This document shows, piece after piece, positions 1 through 12,400 of a stretch of DNA of 64,000 bases. Position 1 is the first letter of the stretch. Every line of letters begins with the position of its first letter. The notes below the pieces were generated by a model. It ran no database searches. It saw nothing but the letters and a program-made list of their open reading frames with translations, and was not told the origin of the DNA. The position numbers and the translations under genes are program-made. The DNA is from Chrysaora quinquecirrha (taxonomy: Eukaryota; Cnidaria; Scyphozoa; Semaeostomeae; Pelagiidae): the NCBI GenBank assembly GCA_014526335.1, contig JACTAT010000035.1, positions 2,982,344 through 3,046,343 on the forward strand, given 5' to 3'.

Positions 1-58
1 GGGGGGGGTAAAGAAGACTTTCAACGGGGGCACTACAGCTTGTAAAGAGGGTGTTCAA

Positions 59-531
59 CAGTGGCGGCGCCAGGGGGGGGAATGGGGGGGACTAGTCCCC
101 CCCACTTTTTCAGAAAGATGGTCTCTGAGATTCATGCAAATCCGATGAGAAAACTGGGGGGGTCAACGACGTTCAGCCGACGTTCAACGCTGCTATCAAC
201 GGGTGTTGTTTCAAAACATTTTCGCTGAGATTGACTCTCGTGCACTGAGGTTTTTTGTGTTGTTCTAATAATGTATGCAGAAAGAGAAATCAAAGGATCC
301 TAAGCCATTTTGAGACCTCAGAAATGACAAAACCCCGGGTGCTTCCAAGGGCTTCGCCCCCTGGACCCCTACCAGGGCGCTGCCCTGGACCTGCTGGGGG
401 GCTTCCAGCGCCCCCCAGACCCCCAGCTGTTTTAGGCAACGGCCTGCGGCCATTGCGTGCATGCCTTCGGCACGCAATGTACCCCTATGAAAAATATCCC
501 CCCCACTTTTTTGGAGCTGGCGCCGCCACTG
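59..531. mobile_element. hAT-like non-autonomous element (MITE)
   Basis: The two ends are perfect 15-bp inverted copies (CAGTGGCGGCGCCAG at 59-73 and its complement at 517-531), followed inward by G/C-run sequence that is also partly mirrored (C-run plus ACTTTTT near 101-114 and 498-511). The interior is GC-rich and carries no credible gene. A CAG terminus and about 470-bp size fit hAT MITEs, but the 8-bp flanks (GTGTTCAA and TGTTTACA) do not match well enough to call a target duplication. Confidence 0.6.
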
Positions 532-1034
532 TGTTTACAGAGAGAAACTGGATCGGTTCTAGTCCAATCCAGAGCCAGCTCTGGCTCTTTCCCAACGCCT
601 TTACACGAGAAGATCAGATCCAATCAAGAAATATTTGGCTACCGTATTTCTGTGAGTTGATGCATGCGCTACCACACTTGTGGCTACAAAACTACTTGAA
701 ATTTCCTCGTTTTATCACAGTAGCATCTTGTGGGCGCTAAAGCAGAAAATACAATTTCTCCTCGAAAACTGAAGTCTTCTTGTAGGCTTTATTCACTCAC
801 TTTTAGGCAAGTATCGTATCTGTACCAGTTTGGATCCGATCCAAAGCATTTATATGGGATCTAAGCATAGCCAGAGACGAGCTTGCTCTGCTTCTTAACA
901 GATCCACAAGTGGCTCGAAACAAAGCCAGAAAAGGAATGGATAAAAAAGATCCCTTGTGAACGGAAGGAGTTTCTGAGCCAAAACTGGCTCGATGAATCG
1001 GACCAGAAACCTATCCAGTTTCTCTCGCGTAAAC
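532..1034. mobile_element. Inverted-repeat element, foldback type
   Basis: The left end (GTTTACAGAGAGAAACTGG and on) and the right end (complement of CCAGTTTCTCTCGCGTAAAC) are imperfect inverted copies of about 35 bp, with further mirrored GATCC/GAGCCA motifs inside. It directly abuts the 59-531 element, which probably inserted into or beside its left end. No gene is visible between 1 and 1179. Confidence 0.45.
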
Positions 1035-1179
1035 GGGGTCTAAAGAAAGTGGGCTTTTAAACAAAGAAAAAGATTATAAGCAGAATGGCAAAAATATTCG
1101 TTGTGCATGCTAGGCTGATTACAGCACATAGGCACTATTTTCACAGTTTCACAAATAAGTAATTCAGTCTTCCACTCAC

Positions 1180-2944
1180 ACGTTGGAGGATGAGGCGAGA
1201 ATGTAACTCGTTTGAAAGCATGATCTTTATTGTTTCTAGTCCACGGTGATGGCAACATTGCCTTTGCAAAATACTGGAAAAAAGAGAAAATATGATTTTA
1301 TCCACTAAAAGTTTTGATAACGGGTCAAAGCTTGAACAACTGCAGACAATACACATATTTTTTAGAAACTTTTTATAAGAAACCCACACTCTGGAGCAGC
1401 AAAAGTCTAAGAAACTCCAGTATTGGAAAAATTTTATCGAAGAAACTTTGCATCAACCTTAATTTCCGTATTTCATGTGGAATAAAGTAGTTCCTTAAAA
1501 ATTCCTACATTCTTGGGAATTTTAAACCTTGAGATAAGAAAGCATGTACTACCTCATTTACTGCATTCTGGGCTGCAATCTCATCTTCTTCTCTGTAAAA
1601 GATATGATTGATTGCTTATTTTGAAAAGTGAGACAATTTACAGAGATTCCGTTCATTAGCGATGTATGGGTGAGTTGATTAGTAGAATGCTAGGATCTGA
1701 GCTTGGACTTTTTGCTGAAATTAGGTTGAAAGGGGCTCTGCTGCCTGGTTGCATATGCTTATGGTGAAGAGTTGAACCCAGAAGGGGTACATGACTTATG
1801 GATGGACTAAGATATAGACACAGAAAAGGGCATAGACTCTATATCAAGGGCAAAAACAAGTGGAATATGAGAGAAATAAGGCTTTCTATTGATTTCCAAT
1901 CTTATTACCTGCAATGGCACTACTAAGATACCCATTCCAGATATGTATTATGAAACCCTCTCCCCAAGGGTTTAGTCTGCACAGGGGCTAAAGTTCTGAT
2001 CATTGCTGTGCTTGCAAGGTTAACATGCACAATTGATTACTCAGTTCTAGTCAAAAGCAAGGGACTCTTTCTTATCTTTGTTTTGCTTTTAGGTGGGCTG
2101 ATGCTTAAATGCCTTAAAAAAGGTCAAAATTTAAAATCTGTAGCTTGTTAATTTTAGAATTCATTTACTACAAATCAGCAAGGCAACATTAATTTTTAGT
2201 TGTTAATACCTGACATAAGAAACACTGTACTCCTGGTAAGGATATTCTTCAATATCTGCTGGCTTCTGTAAAAGAAAATTTCGCTTATGATGCAGAGCAT
2301 ATGCAGAGCAGAATTTTAAGTCAAAAGGATAATAGACTCATAGCAGGGGCACCACCACAAGAAGCACAGGGCAGTGGTCGCTATTGCCCCTTGCCCCTAA
2401 ACTGTTGAATTCTTTGATTTTCCTCTTCTTTTGCCCTGAATTCGTTGCTTCTACCCCTGCTGCCTGATTCCTTGTTTCCGGCACCCCTGACTCATATGAT
2501 AGACATCATCAATCAATATGCACCAAGTTTGAAAACAATCAACTACTTTTTGTGAAGTATGTAAAAGTATGTATAATTATACTTACCAAGACAGCAATCT
2601 GATCAATAGACCATCTAAAATCTTTGTTTTTCTAAAAAAGCAAGTTTAAGAGGAACTTACAACTTAAGCAGCTCTCTAGATTAGAACTTAACTCGCCAGC
2701 CCACATCCACTCAATCTTTCTCAAATCATCTTTTCCATTGAAAGAGAAATGATTTTACTTGAAACATAGCTAATTAAAATTAAGATCTCTTTACCTTTTC
2801 TGAACTACCTTGACTGGATGATTTTACAAAAATGGACGGACTAAACGCAGGACAGTTCTCTTTGTCAAAATCTTTGCTGTCAAATGGGTTTCTTGTCATC
2901 TCCAAGTCTTCATTATGCAGTGACTTGCAGGGTGTAAAATCCAT
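1180..2944 (-). CDS. BORA: Protein aurora borealis (BORA), N-terminal exons, 3' end outside window
   Basis: BORA activates Aurora A towards Plk1 at mitotic entry. Five coding exons with compatible phases can be read: 2944-2795 (start Met, 50 codons, containing NPFDSKDF and SPSIF), 2631-2587 (FRWSIDQIAVL), 2265-2210, 1592-1553 and 1273-1180 (YFAKAMLPSPWT). FRWSIDQ and the block ending PSPWT are the signature segments of the conserved BORA N-terminal domain and occur in the right order and spacing. The last visible exon ends at a GTGAGT donor; the poorly conserved C-terminal part was not found in 1-1179 and must lie beyond the left edge. It is transcribed divergently from MZT1. The assignment is firm; boundaries are from splice consensus and phase only. 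Confidence 0.9.
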
Positions 2945-3211
2945 CGTTCAACAAAATAAAAGCGAGATGTATTATGCGAGGAGAATATGAGATATGTCAA
3001 GCTTCTATTTTAGTAATATTTCGAGCATAGATACCAAATCTACACGCACTTTATGTTCGAGTTTATGATAAGAAGTTTTCATGTAGGCCGTTCCGTTCCG
3101 TTGAGTTGAAGACTGGACTGGAAATGAATTTGAAATTCTGCGCCAAACAGTGAAGCCTCGTTTAAAATACGTTTACCTCGTTCTCGTTTCTACTTTGGAA
3201 GTTTTGAAAAA
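2945..3211. promoter_or_regulatory. Shared bidirectional promoter interval BORA/MZT1
   Basis: Only 267 bp separate the two start codons of the divergent genes BORA and MZT1, so both 5' UTRs and core promoters must fit here. It has no clear TATA box; a CCGTTCCGTTCCGTTGAG stretch lies near 3090. Promoter function is inferred from gene arrangement. Confidence 0.65.
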
Positions 3212-4200
3212 ATGGCGACCAGGGAAGATCGTGAAAAAGCTGTGGCTGCAAGAGAAACTCTTGACAGTAAGCTCGAACTGCTCTTCATTATACATTTAGT
3301 ATACCAGTGGCTTTGAACACGAGATTTATCATTGATTTTCTGCATTAAGTGGTGTTTTAGGTCTATTTGTGATAAATATTATGACAATTTCTAGGACTGC
3401 TTTCAGGCCTCCTAATAAGAAACGACTTGACAATTTCAAAATAATAGGCCTACTCTGCTTAATTGGTAACTTTTAAGCATATTAAAGCACTAAAAAAGGT
3501 ATTTAAAACGTATTCAAAAATCAACCCATGCTTTATAAAAGAGTCTAAATTATTTCTGTCCTTGAGATAGTCTTTATGTGTTCTTCTATAATAACACGCA
3601 ATTTTTTTTATAAAGAAGTGCTTTTTATAAGGAAGGTAGTACTCGGGCTGGCAAAAGCTTAAGGAATTTCTAGTACTGGACCGTAGACTACTTAGGAATC
3701 TGACTTTTTCTTTAACTTAGCATTTCGATTAAAAAATGAAGTTTTGAATTAACAGAGCAAGCATTACTTATCGCCAATGGTTTTCAATCAGTATTCATTT
3801 CTACTCGTCTTCTGAAACCTTTACGACCTATATTTCCTTGACCATTGGTTGTTTTTAAGAATCACAAAGTAAGAAGTTTAGGAATTGCTAAGGAATATTG
3901 AGTACTCAATTTTCAACATCAGTTAAGGAATTTTCAGTACTGACTCTGAGCCGAACTTCCTTATAAAAAAATGCGTGTAAATGTCAATTGTAATAGTTGT
4001 TTATTATTAATATTACTAATTTTTTCTTTCTTAAAGTTTTAATGGAAATATCAAATTTGCTAAATACTGGATTGGACTCTGAGAGCTTGTCAATATGTGT
4101 AAAACTTATTGAATCTGGAGTAAACCCTGAAGCTTTGGCCGTCGTTATAAAGGAACTAAGAAGGGAATCTGCTGCATTACAGGTAGGTTCTATAGATTAA
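3212..4200 (+). CDS. MZT1: Mitotic-spindle organizing protein 1 (MOZART1)
   Basis: MZT1 is the small subunit that binds N-termini of gamma-tubulin complex proteins and recruits gamma-TuRC to centrosomes. Exon 1 is 3212-3266 (18 codons plus one base, donor GTAAGC); exon 2 begins at 4037 after TTAAAG. Together they give [17 protein letters not shown], then [17 protein letters not shown] and VIKELRRE, which is nearly the whole MOZART1 fold with the expected intron. The frame reads to a TAA at 4198-4200 (about 71 residues; human about 82), but CAG|GTAGGT at 4182 is a good donor and human MZT1 has a short third exon, so the real C-terminus may be spliced from an unrecognised exon downstream. The intron carries a MITE (3595-3977). 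Confidence 0.9.
3595..3977. mobile_element. TA-type MITE with TATAAGGAA subterminal motif
   Basis: The ends are inverted copies: CACGCA plus T-run plus TATAA on the left and TTATAAAAAAATGCGTG on the right, followed by TA. Subterminal segments with GTACTCGG/CAGTACTGA are also mirrored. The same family recurs at 5566-5939, 11182-11435, 16586-16950 and 48905-49490, with single ends near 25420, 40472 and 61020. It lies in the MZT1 intron. Confidence 0.7.
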
Positions 4201-4297
4201 ATGACTTTGCTTGTTTTGTTATCTTTATTACATTATGTTTTTGGGTATGCATATGCATTTCAAGATTTCAGGGAAGAATTTTATATGTATGTGAGTA

Positions 4298-4302
4298 ATG
4301 TA

Positions 4303-4374
<72 letters not shown>

Positions 4375-4542
4375 CAACTAAGTAACTCACTAACTAACTA
4401 ACTAACTAACTAACTAACCAACTAAGTAACTTACTAACTAACTAACTAACTAACTTAGTTAGTTAACCAGTTGGTTAATGTGTTAGTTCATCAGTTAGAT
4501 TGTAAGTAAGTAAGTCAGTTAGTAAGTTAGTTAGTTAGTTAA

Positions 4543-4592
<50 letters not shown>

Positions 4593-4718
4593 CATTAGTT
4601 AGTTAGTTAGTTAGTTCGTTAGTTAGTTAGTTAGTTAGTTAGTTTGTTTGTTCGTTAGTTAGTTAGTTAGTTAGTTAGTTCGTTAGTTAGTTAGTTAGTT
4701 AGTTAGTTTGTTTGTTCA

Positions 4719-4756
<38 letters not shown>

Positions 4757-4757
4757 C

Positions 4758-4788
<31 letters not shown>

Positions 4789-4852
4789 CGTTAGTTCGTT
4801 CGTTCGTAAGTTAGTTAGTTAGTTAGTTAGTTCGTTAGTTAGTTAGATATTT
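4298..4852. repeat. (TAAC)n then (GTTA)n inverted microsatellite
   Basis: About 155 bp of near-perfect TAAC units on the plus strand switch around 4450 to about 380 bp of GTTA units, the reverse complement. The whole array is therefore a potential long hairpin. Interruptions such as GTTC and GTAA are themselves repeated. Confidence 0.95.
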
Positions 4853-6402
4853 TATTTAGGTGTTCTTGATTAAAATCTTTCTAACGCCATCCTAGGCTGC
4901 AAGTACCTAAGAATTGCGAGAGAAGAGAACACGACATAAAGATGAATGATGAACTCTGATGAATTGGAAGCATCAAGATCCAGCTCACATAATGAATGAA
5001 AAAATCTTAGAATTTCGCAAAAATACAAAACTGCTGTCGTTTTGAAGTAAGATTTTTGTTTAGATAGCACTTTCATTTCATTTAGCTTTTTATGTAAATA
5101 TTAGTCAAGAGGTTACAGGAAGTCTTTTTTTATAACAAGATTTCTCATTTGGAGGAGATCAATTCATTAGAACAGCTTTTTATAAACGTCTAGAAACAAG
5201 TTGCAAGATACAGGGGAAAACATTTTTGGGCATACTTAAAAGCTTTTTTCGTCTGAAACTCCTCAGAGTATAAACGTCAGAACTTCACCGAAATTATACC
5301 CAGGAATTTATACCCAGTTGCGGATGGAAAAGCACCAATCAGAAAGAAGCGCTAAGTTGGCATCTGTTTTAAACACCAATCAGCTTGCGAGATACAGCGG
5401 GAAGACCCATAGCATTAACTGAAGAGTTCAAGTGAGAAATGGACTCTTTCAGATGACGTAGATGAAGTAAGTTCCATCGGCCAAATACCTTTCTAGAAGG
5501 CTACCCCTCGTTGTCTCAGAGAATGACTATTTGCCGCTTGCCCATGCGAGCATTAACTTACCCTACACTCTTTTTTTATAAGAAACTAAGATTTTGGTCA
5601 GTACTCAAAGTTTCTTAGTTTTGGGACAAATTTGGTACTGAAAGTTTCTTAGCAGTTTCTTAGAATCAAAATTTTAAGTGCCAAAACGGGCAATTGACAC
5701 TTAAATTCTACAAATAGAAGAAGCAATACAATTCACGTTTACATCAGCTGTTTTTTCTGTCAAAATAGACACTTATGGTGCAACAGAAGTTTGTTTTCTC
5801 GATGCTTTATTTCTAATTCTAAAGATTCTTGAGACCTGCGAGTTTCTTACCATTTTGGTCGAGTACTGAAAGTTTCTTAACCAATATTGATCTCAGTACT
5901 GAGTTTCTTATAAATGGGTTTCTTATAAAAAAATGAGTGTAGTTTACCAAAGAAATTATTTTTGGATTTTGTATCTGAGTTTTCTGCTTCCCGTCACTCT
6001 CGGAAATAGGCTGCACCGCACCCCTCTCTCAAGCTCCCTCTGGTCACAAGATTTTCACGTCGGAAAAGCGTTTTGAGAGCTTCAAGACGAAAATACTTCA
6101 TGTTCCAGTCTTGAATTTTCGCGAAATGCTTTCGCGCTTTAGCGATTTGCTATTGAGATTGCAAGGAGCGGTCAAGACTCGCTGATTTATTTTCGCGAGT
6201 ATTAGGTCATAGCTGTTGGAGCACAGCTTGGCTTCATAGGCAGCCAGGTCAGTGGGCCTAAATTTTGCTGCTAAACATTTCTTTGATTAGAAGAATTTTC
6301 AACATATCTGGGCATCAGATGTAAGGTTTTAACAAATAAAACATAATTGAAATATCATAATTTTCAATAAAATCGAGAAAAGGTATCGAGGAAGATTGAA
6401 AT
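4853..6402. other. Intergenic, repeat-filled, MZT1 to ATP6V1C
   Basis: I see no gene here. It contains a copy of the GATAAACAGCGGAAAC-type foldback repeat (about 5195-5420, with GTCTGAAACTCCTCAGAG) and a TA-type MITE (5566-5939). The last 400 bp upstream of 6403 should contain the V-ATPase promoter and 5' UTR. Confidence 0.6.
5566..5939. mobile_element. TA-type MITE (CACTC...GAGTG)
   Basis: CACTC plus T-run plus ATAAGAAAC on the left and its complement (TTCTTATAAAAAAATGAGTG) on the right are flanked by TA on both sides (5564-5565 and 5940-5941). It is the same family as 3595-3977 and closest to 16586-16950. Confidence 0.75.
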
Positions 6403-9400
6403 ATGGCTGAATTTTGGCTGATTTCTGCTCCTGGGGACAAGAGCCCGCAGCAAACATGGGAGAAGTGCAAAGTTTTCACGAAAGATCTTTCGCTAAATTA
6501 CAAGTTCTCTTTACCAGAGCTAAAGGTATTTACATTTAAAGTTACTTATTTATGAAGAATTAAAGAAGTTTAGCAAATTAACTCTTATATTAATGCTTAA
6601 ACTTTGCAGTGTTTTCTACTATTGCCTGGCCACTGTTTATATATTTCCCTGGGTACCCTACTAGGCCCCAGACAGACATGTTGATTTACCTTTGCAAGAA
6701 AAATCTCTTTGATTGATCAATTGTTATTTTATTGTAGGTTGGTACACTTGACACTTTGGTTGGTCTCTCTGATGATCTTGGGAAGCTGGACACCTATGTT
6801 GAGAGGTATACTTCTACTTCTTGTTATTTTTAAACTTGTAATCAGTAGAGGAGAACGTCTCAATCAACTGGTAAGAACTAAGGGTAATAAATCAACTTGC
6901 TACACTGCCAACTCATTTAAATTTTACTCTAAGAGTTAAATATTTCTACTCATCAAAGAGCTTAGCCGAACCGACCAGCAACTTTGGCCGAATCAACCAG
7001 CCACGTTTGCCAAGCAGTCCACTGAGGTTGGGCGAACCATCTGACAAGGCTGGTCAAATGGATGCTGGCCGAATAGGAGGTTGGCGAAAACGTCTTGAAA
7101 ACCTTGCAACAGTCAAGTTGCCACACATCTGGTCATTTTGCCTCTTCAAAAGACAACTTGCCACACTCACCAACTGAATAAGTTGACTCTATCAACTTGA
7201 TAAACAGGGGTTAGGGGGCAGCACCCCCAATATCTTATTAGAAACAAATATAAACAAATTTTTTAGAATTTGAATTTCTAACTGAGGCAAAGGTATGGTG
7301 AGTTGACCAGAAACCCCAACTTAGCAATGGAATACAGTGACTATTCGATTGGATAGTAATTGCTCAATTGATTAGCAAGGTCACTTTTCAATTGCTATGT
7401 TACTATTTGGTCAAGTGGTACCTGAGACTGCTTTTCATGTTGTTTATGGAGAAGATCACAATGTGAAGTAGAACAAAGGAAAACAATTAAGTTATTGTTT
7501 TGAAAACAATAGCTAAGCCCACAGCTTCCCTGTGCTTTTTACAGACTTATCAGTCAGGTGGTACCCAAATAGACATGATTTGGCAAAACTGGTACAAGGG
7601 TGCATCACAAAAATAATACACCTTTTCAACTAAGGGCCTCGCTTTCAAAAAATTTGAAAGTTGCCTCACAGAAACATTTGGACTTTGGATTCGAATTCAG
7701 CACCTTCGCTTTTGTGTTGAGGCAAATTTTAACGCCTCTAGTCCTTACAATGATGATTTTATAGCGATAAGAAGTTTGAAAATTTATAAGGGATTTGACC
7801 GTGAAAAATGACTGAGGGTGTAAAATTTCACCCGAGCAAATTTTCACTGTCAAATCCTTTATAAATTTTTAAACTTTTCATCACTATAATTTCAACATCG
7901 TAAGGACCAGAGGCGTAACGATTTCCCTCAACACTAAAATGAAGGTGCTCAATCTGAATCTGGGGTCAAAATTTTCGTACGAACGAATTTTCGTACATTT
8001 TGAAAACGAGGCTCTTAGTTGAAAAGGTGTATTCCACTGGAAACGCTGTAACCACTGTAATCATTGCTATTCTTACCACTGCAGTGTCACAGCTCATGTA
8101 TTCCATAATAGTAAGGTTATATATTATTTTGGAGCAAATAAGACTGCTATGTATTTGCAATAATGTTTGATATTTTCATCCGCATTTTAGTGTTGTGAAA
8201 AATTGCTGGGTATACTGTGGATGTCCTTGAAGAAAGGCATGACAAAGTTTTAGAAAATTTGCAGGTTCACAGAAGTAAGTTTTCTAAAACAGTGCTCCTC
8301 TGTATATTCGCCTTGTAGTTAAATTCTAAAGCTCTTAATTGCCACAAAAAGCTTGAAAATTGCAATTTTTGTTTTGGAGTTGTAGGGTTCAAAATGCAGG
8401 GCATAGTTGATTGAAGATTCAAAACTTGCTGAATTCTGAGAGATGTTTTATTCACAGAAATCAAAGATGTTCCCAAACAATATATAAAAACTGATTAATT
8501 TCCCAATCTAATTGATGTCTGTTAGTTTGGAAAAGCTGTATATTCTTTACAAACAGTGTTTAATCAAGGCTTGAATTTGTTCTGAGTTCAGTTCAGATTC
8601 ACTGAGTCGACTGAATCTTCTGCGGTATGGAGAGAAAGTTTAGAAGAAACCTTCCAACCCTGCTGAATAAAGCATTTTACAATGTCCAGCTGAACTAATA
8701 GTACTTCTAATTTTGCCAATTTTGTTGTGACAGAGTTTATCCAAGCCAAGTAGACTGCTAGTACTATGTCTGTTGTTTTATAGAGCTTAAAACAATAATT
8801 CCTGTGCTTTTTAGTGGACCCATCAACATACCTTACAAAATTTCAGTGGGACTCTGCAAAATACCCAATAAAACAACCACTACGAAATCTAGCAGAAATC
8901 ATTAGTAAGGTAAGTTATAGTTTTAGCTCTTTCTGTTTTGACGATTTATTTTTTGCTTCATTATAGTGTCAAAATACACCATTTAGAATTGAAATAATGG
9001 TTTTTTCCAGCAAGTTACGCAGATAGATACTGATTTGAAATTAAAGGCATCGGCATACAACACAGTGAAAGGAACTCTGCAATCTTTAGAGAGAAAAGCA
9101 ACGTAAGATACCTTAACTTATATTGATTAATAATGTATATATATGAAAATGTGACGACAAGAAATAGACTAGAATATTATAGTTATTTCGCTTTCCCTTC
9201 ATCAGTACTTTCAATACTTGAGAAGGATTGATGAAGCGAGAGTGAAAATGAAGCGTAGTGAAACGTCTAAAAAAGTTTATGTAAGTACTTGTCTTCTGGT
9301 CTTGTTTATACTGAAAAACAAATAATCGAGACCACACCAACTTTTCAATAGAAGTAAAAGTTAACCGTTAATTCGTAAGATGTTCAGAAATCGTACGCTG

Positions 9401-12400
9401 TCTGTAAGAGAATCTCTTGGAGGAATGACAGATCTGCCCACATAATATTTATTTTCATATCAGCATGCTTTATTGAAATTTAGACTGCAGCGATAGTTTT
9501 GTGCGAACATGTTTCCCCCTGAAGCCAGAGCCACCCCGTACAACGTGAGTGCAGTAACATGGAGGATGTGCCGTATAGTGGAGGGTGCCAATACAACATA
9601 GAGGGATATCATCAGTATAGTGGAGGGTGCCAATACAACATGGAGGTTTAGCATCAGAGAGGGTTATCATCGTGAATGGTACAAAGTTAAAACTTTACTT
9701 TGTTTTAGAATTAAAGAAACTCAATGTATGTAACTATCCGACCTATAGTATCCGACTTATTGAAGAAATCTCAAAGCATTCAAATGCAAATCGGTCTGAG
9801 GCACTTTCTGTCTGCATATTGTACGAGTCGTGTGCGAGTGTGACTCTACCAAATTTTATTTATATATAATTTATTTCACAGAGGAAGCTTGATGACAAGA
9901 AACCTCAATGATATTGTGAAGAAAGATAATTTTGTTCTTGGATCTGAGTACTTATCGACGTTGTTGGTCGTTGTACCTAAGTAAGTACCATATTGCGATC
10001 CTACATGCCTTAAAGGTGGATTTCCGTTCAGTGCTTTTTGTCGCGTCTGCGGCATTTTGCGATCGACTTTTATGGAAATCCACCTTTATGTAGTGAAGTA
10101 CATAGACGAGGAAAATGACTCAAGCTGTCTGTCACTTACATGAGTTAAGTTTCGCAAGCTTATATGTATGGTAAGTGCTGAAGAAGTGTAAACATATATA
10201 GCCTAGACACCAAAGCAAGCTAGAGGGAGTCTTTGGCTGTATGGCTCGGAGAGTTATTCGTATATTTAGCTCGGTGGAATTTTCATCGGATCTTTTATCA
10301 TACAGTTCGGGTTTGAATCCTATCAAGTGTGGTGTGCCACTAGTGGAAAAATCTCTCCTTGTTTGTCATTCATAAACAAAAATATAAATGGATATGTACG
10401 ATACTAAAGTAATGCTCAACATAGCCTAAACACAGATCCAAATAGAAGAGGAGAGCTATAGGCTGCGTGACTGTGAGAGATAACCGACGATTATAGTGAA
10501 CTTTTTAGCTTATTTGAATAGGCATTGGCTGGATCATGCTGAGTGAAACTTGTCAGTTCAGTTGTTGCTCGATTGACCTTAACAGATTAATCTTGGCCGC
10601 CCTCTTTTCCATTGGTCTTATTATCAGGACGACCTGATTTCTATTATCGCTATTATTCCGCTTGTTGTCACTACATTTAGATCTTAATCTTAGAAACCAA
10701 GTTGATGACTGGAAACTTTCTTATGAAAAGCTGACTGATATGGTTGTGCCTCGATCATCAAAGTAAGCTTTAGGTTGTTTTTATCTAATAATTTTTTGCT
10801 TGCAAATGAAGCATTCTTTTGACTCACAATACTTCAGCTTTCATTTGTGACTGCTGTAGGGCTGCATATGTTGGACATCTAAATTGATTTTGCTGTTTAT
10901 TTCCATTAATTTCCTGAAAAGCTATCTGCTCTTACAACTATCTACTATTCTAATACGTCTATCTATTACAATTCTGTACAATATTATTCAAATTATTCGT
11001 CGTGATAATAAAGTTGGGTTTAAAAATGAATTGATTCTTTCAACAGGATGCTGTTCGAAGACAATGAAAATGCACTCTTTTCAGTTACATTGTTTAAAAA
11101 AGTCGTAGATGAATTCAAACTGCATGCTAGAGAAAAGAAGTATGTCTAGATTCAGCAAGATTATTTCATTCTTTTGAGGTGCACGTTTTTTTTTCTTATA
11201 AGAACAACCTTTATAAGAAACACCAGGCTGAAATTTTGGTCAGAATTTTTGCTATCTCCAAAACTATTTGAGATAAACACAAGAAAAGTTCACCAGCGTG
11301 AAGCCCTTGCCTGAAAACGCATTTTAAACATTTTTGAGAAGGGTAGGGGGTGATAAATTGGTGAAAAATCACTTCAAAAGTAAGAAACAGGCAGGCTGAA
11401 ATCGAAGCCAAGTGTTCTTATAAGGAAAAATGCGTGTACTTACTAATTTGCAACATCTCAAAATGCTTGTCTAACATTGTTTGTTTGTGACAAGCAGACA
11501 AAGTGTTTGAACTTTGTCAAAAACATCGTGAAACGCAAACAAATTCTCCTTGTCGGAAAAATGTTCTGTGACTTGGCCAAACGTGGAAACATTGCTTGAT
11601 AAGATTTCCAATGTTTGACAAACAATCTTTGTTCTTTTTGCCGGCGCCTTACTATGGCTAAACTAGGAGACTTTTCGCGCGTGACATTGTATTTCGCGTG
11701 TCTGCAAGGGTGGCTAAACATGCGAGTGACAAGCGAGCAACATCTCCTCAGAGTCATTTGCATGTCGCGGAGACAAGAAATGTTTCTGCTGTCTTCCAGA
11801 AATATTTGCGTATCTCTTGCTACAAATTTTGTCGCGGGCTACAAAGTTTCCGGAGTGGCTAAACTGGGAGACACCGAGGGAACATCAATGTCGCGTGCGA
11901 CATGTCTCCTCGTTTAGCCAGGCCTTTAGTCTAACTTACATCTCAGATTGGCCTTTTTAGTTGATGACTTTTAATTGTCTCTTTTAGATTTGTCGTTCGT
12001 GATTTTGTTTATGATGAAGAAGAGTTAGCTGCCAGTAAAAATGAAATCTCCAGATTGACTTCAGATAAAAAGAAACTCTTTGTAAGTACACTACTCAATT
12101 TGTACAGCTTTATAGAGCTTAGTGTTTGCTACTGATATCACAGAACAAATCCAGGTGCACGAGTGAATTCCTAATAAATAGCTTAATTTTTGTCTTTGTC
12201 TCAGACCAGACTTCCCTGAATTGGTTCTTGAACGTTTTATGTTGAATAGTGTTTGAGTTATACAAAGCTTCGAAATTGCGATAAACAGCGGAAACATTTT
12301 CGGGTGTACCGCATTTGGGTATAAATTCTGCCTTAGCTTATTGTATCGATCTGTTTCTGACGTTCATGCTCTGAGGAGTGTCAGACGAAAAAGGCTTTTA

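Noticed and set aside
255..740. 161-codon open frame at the left end
   Set aside because: It crosses from one inverted-repeat element into another and its Pro/Arg-rich content reflects the GC-rich MITE interior.
11458..11917. Overlapping 100-codon frames on both strands
   Set aside because: They lie within two MITE-like elements in an ATP6V1C intron and lack motifs.
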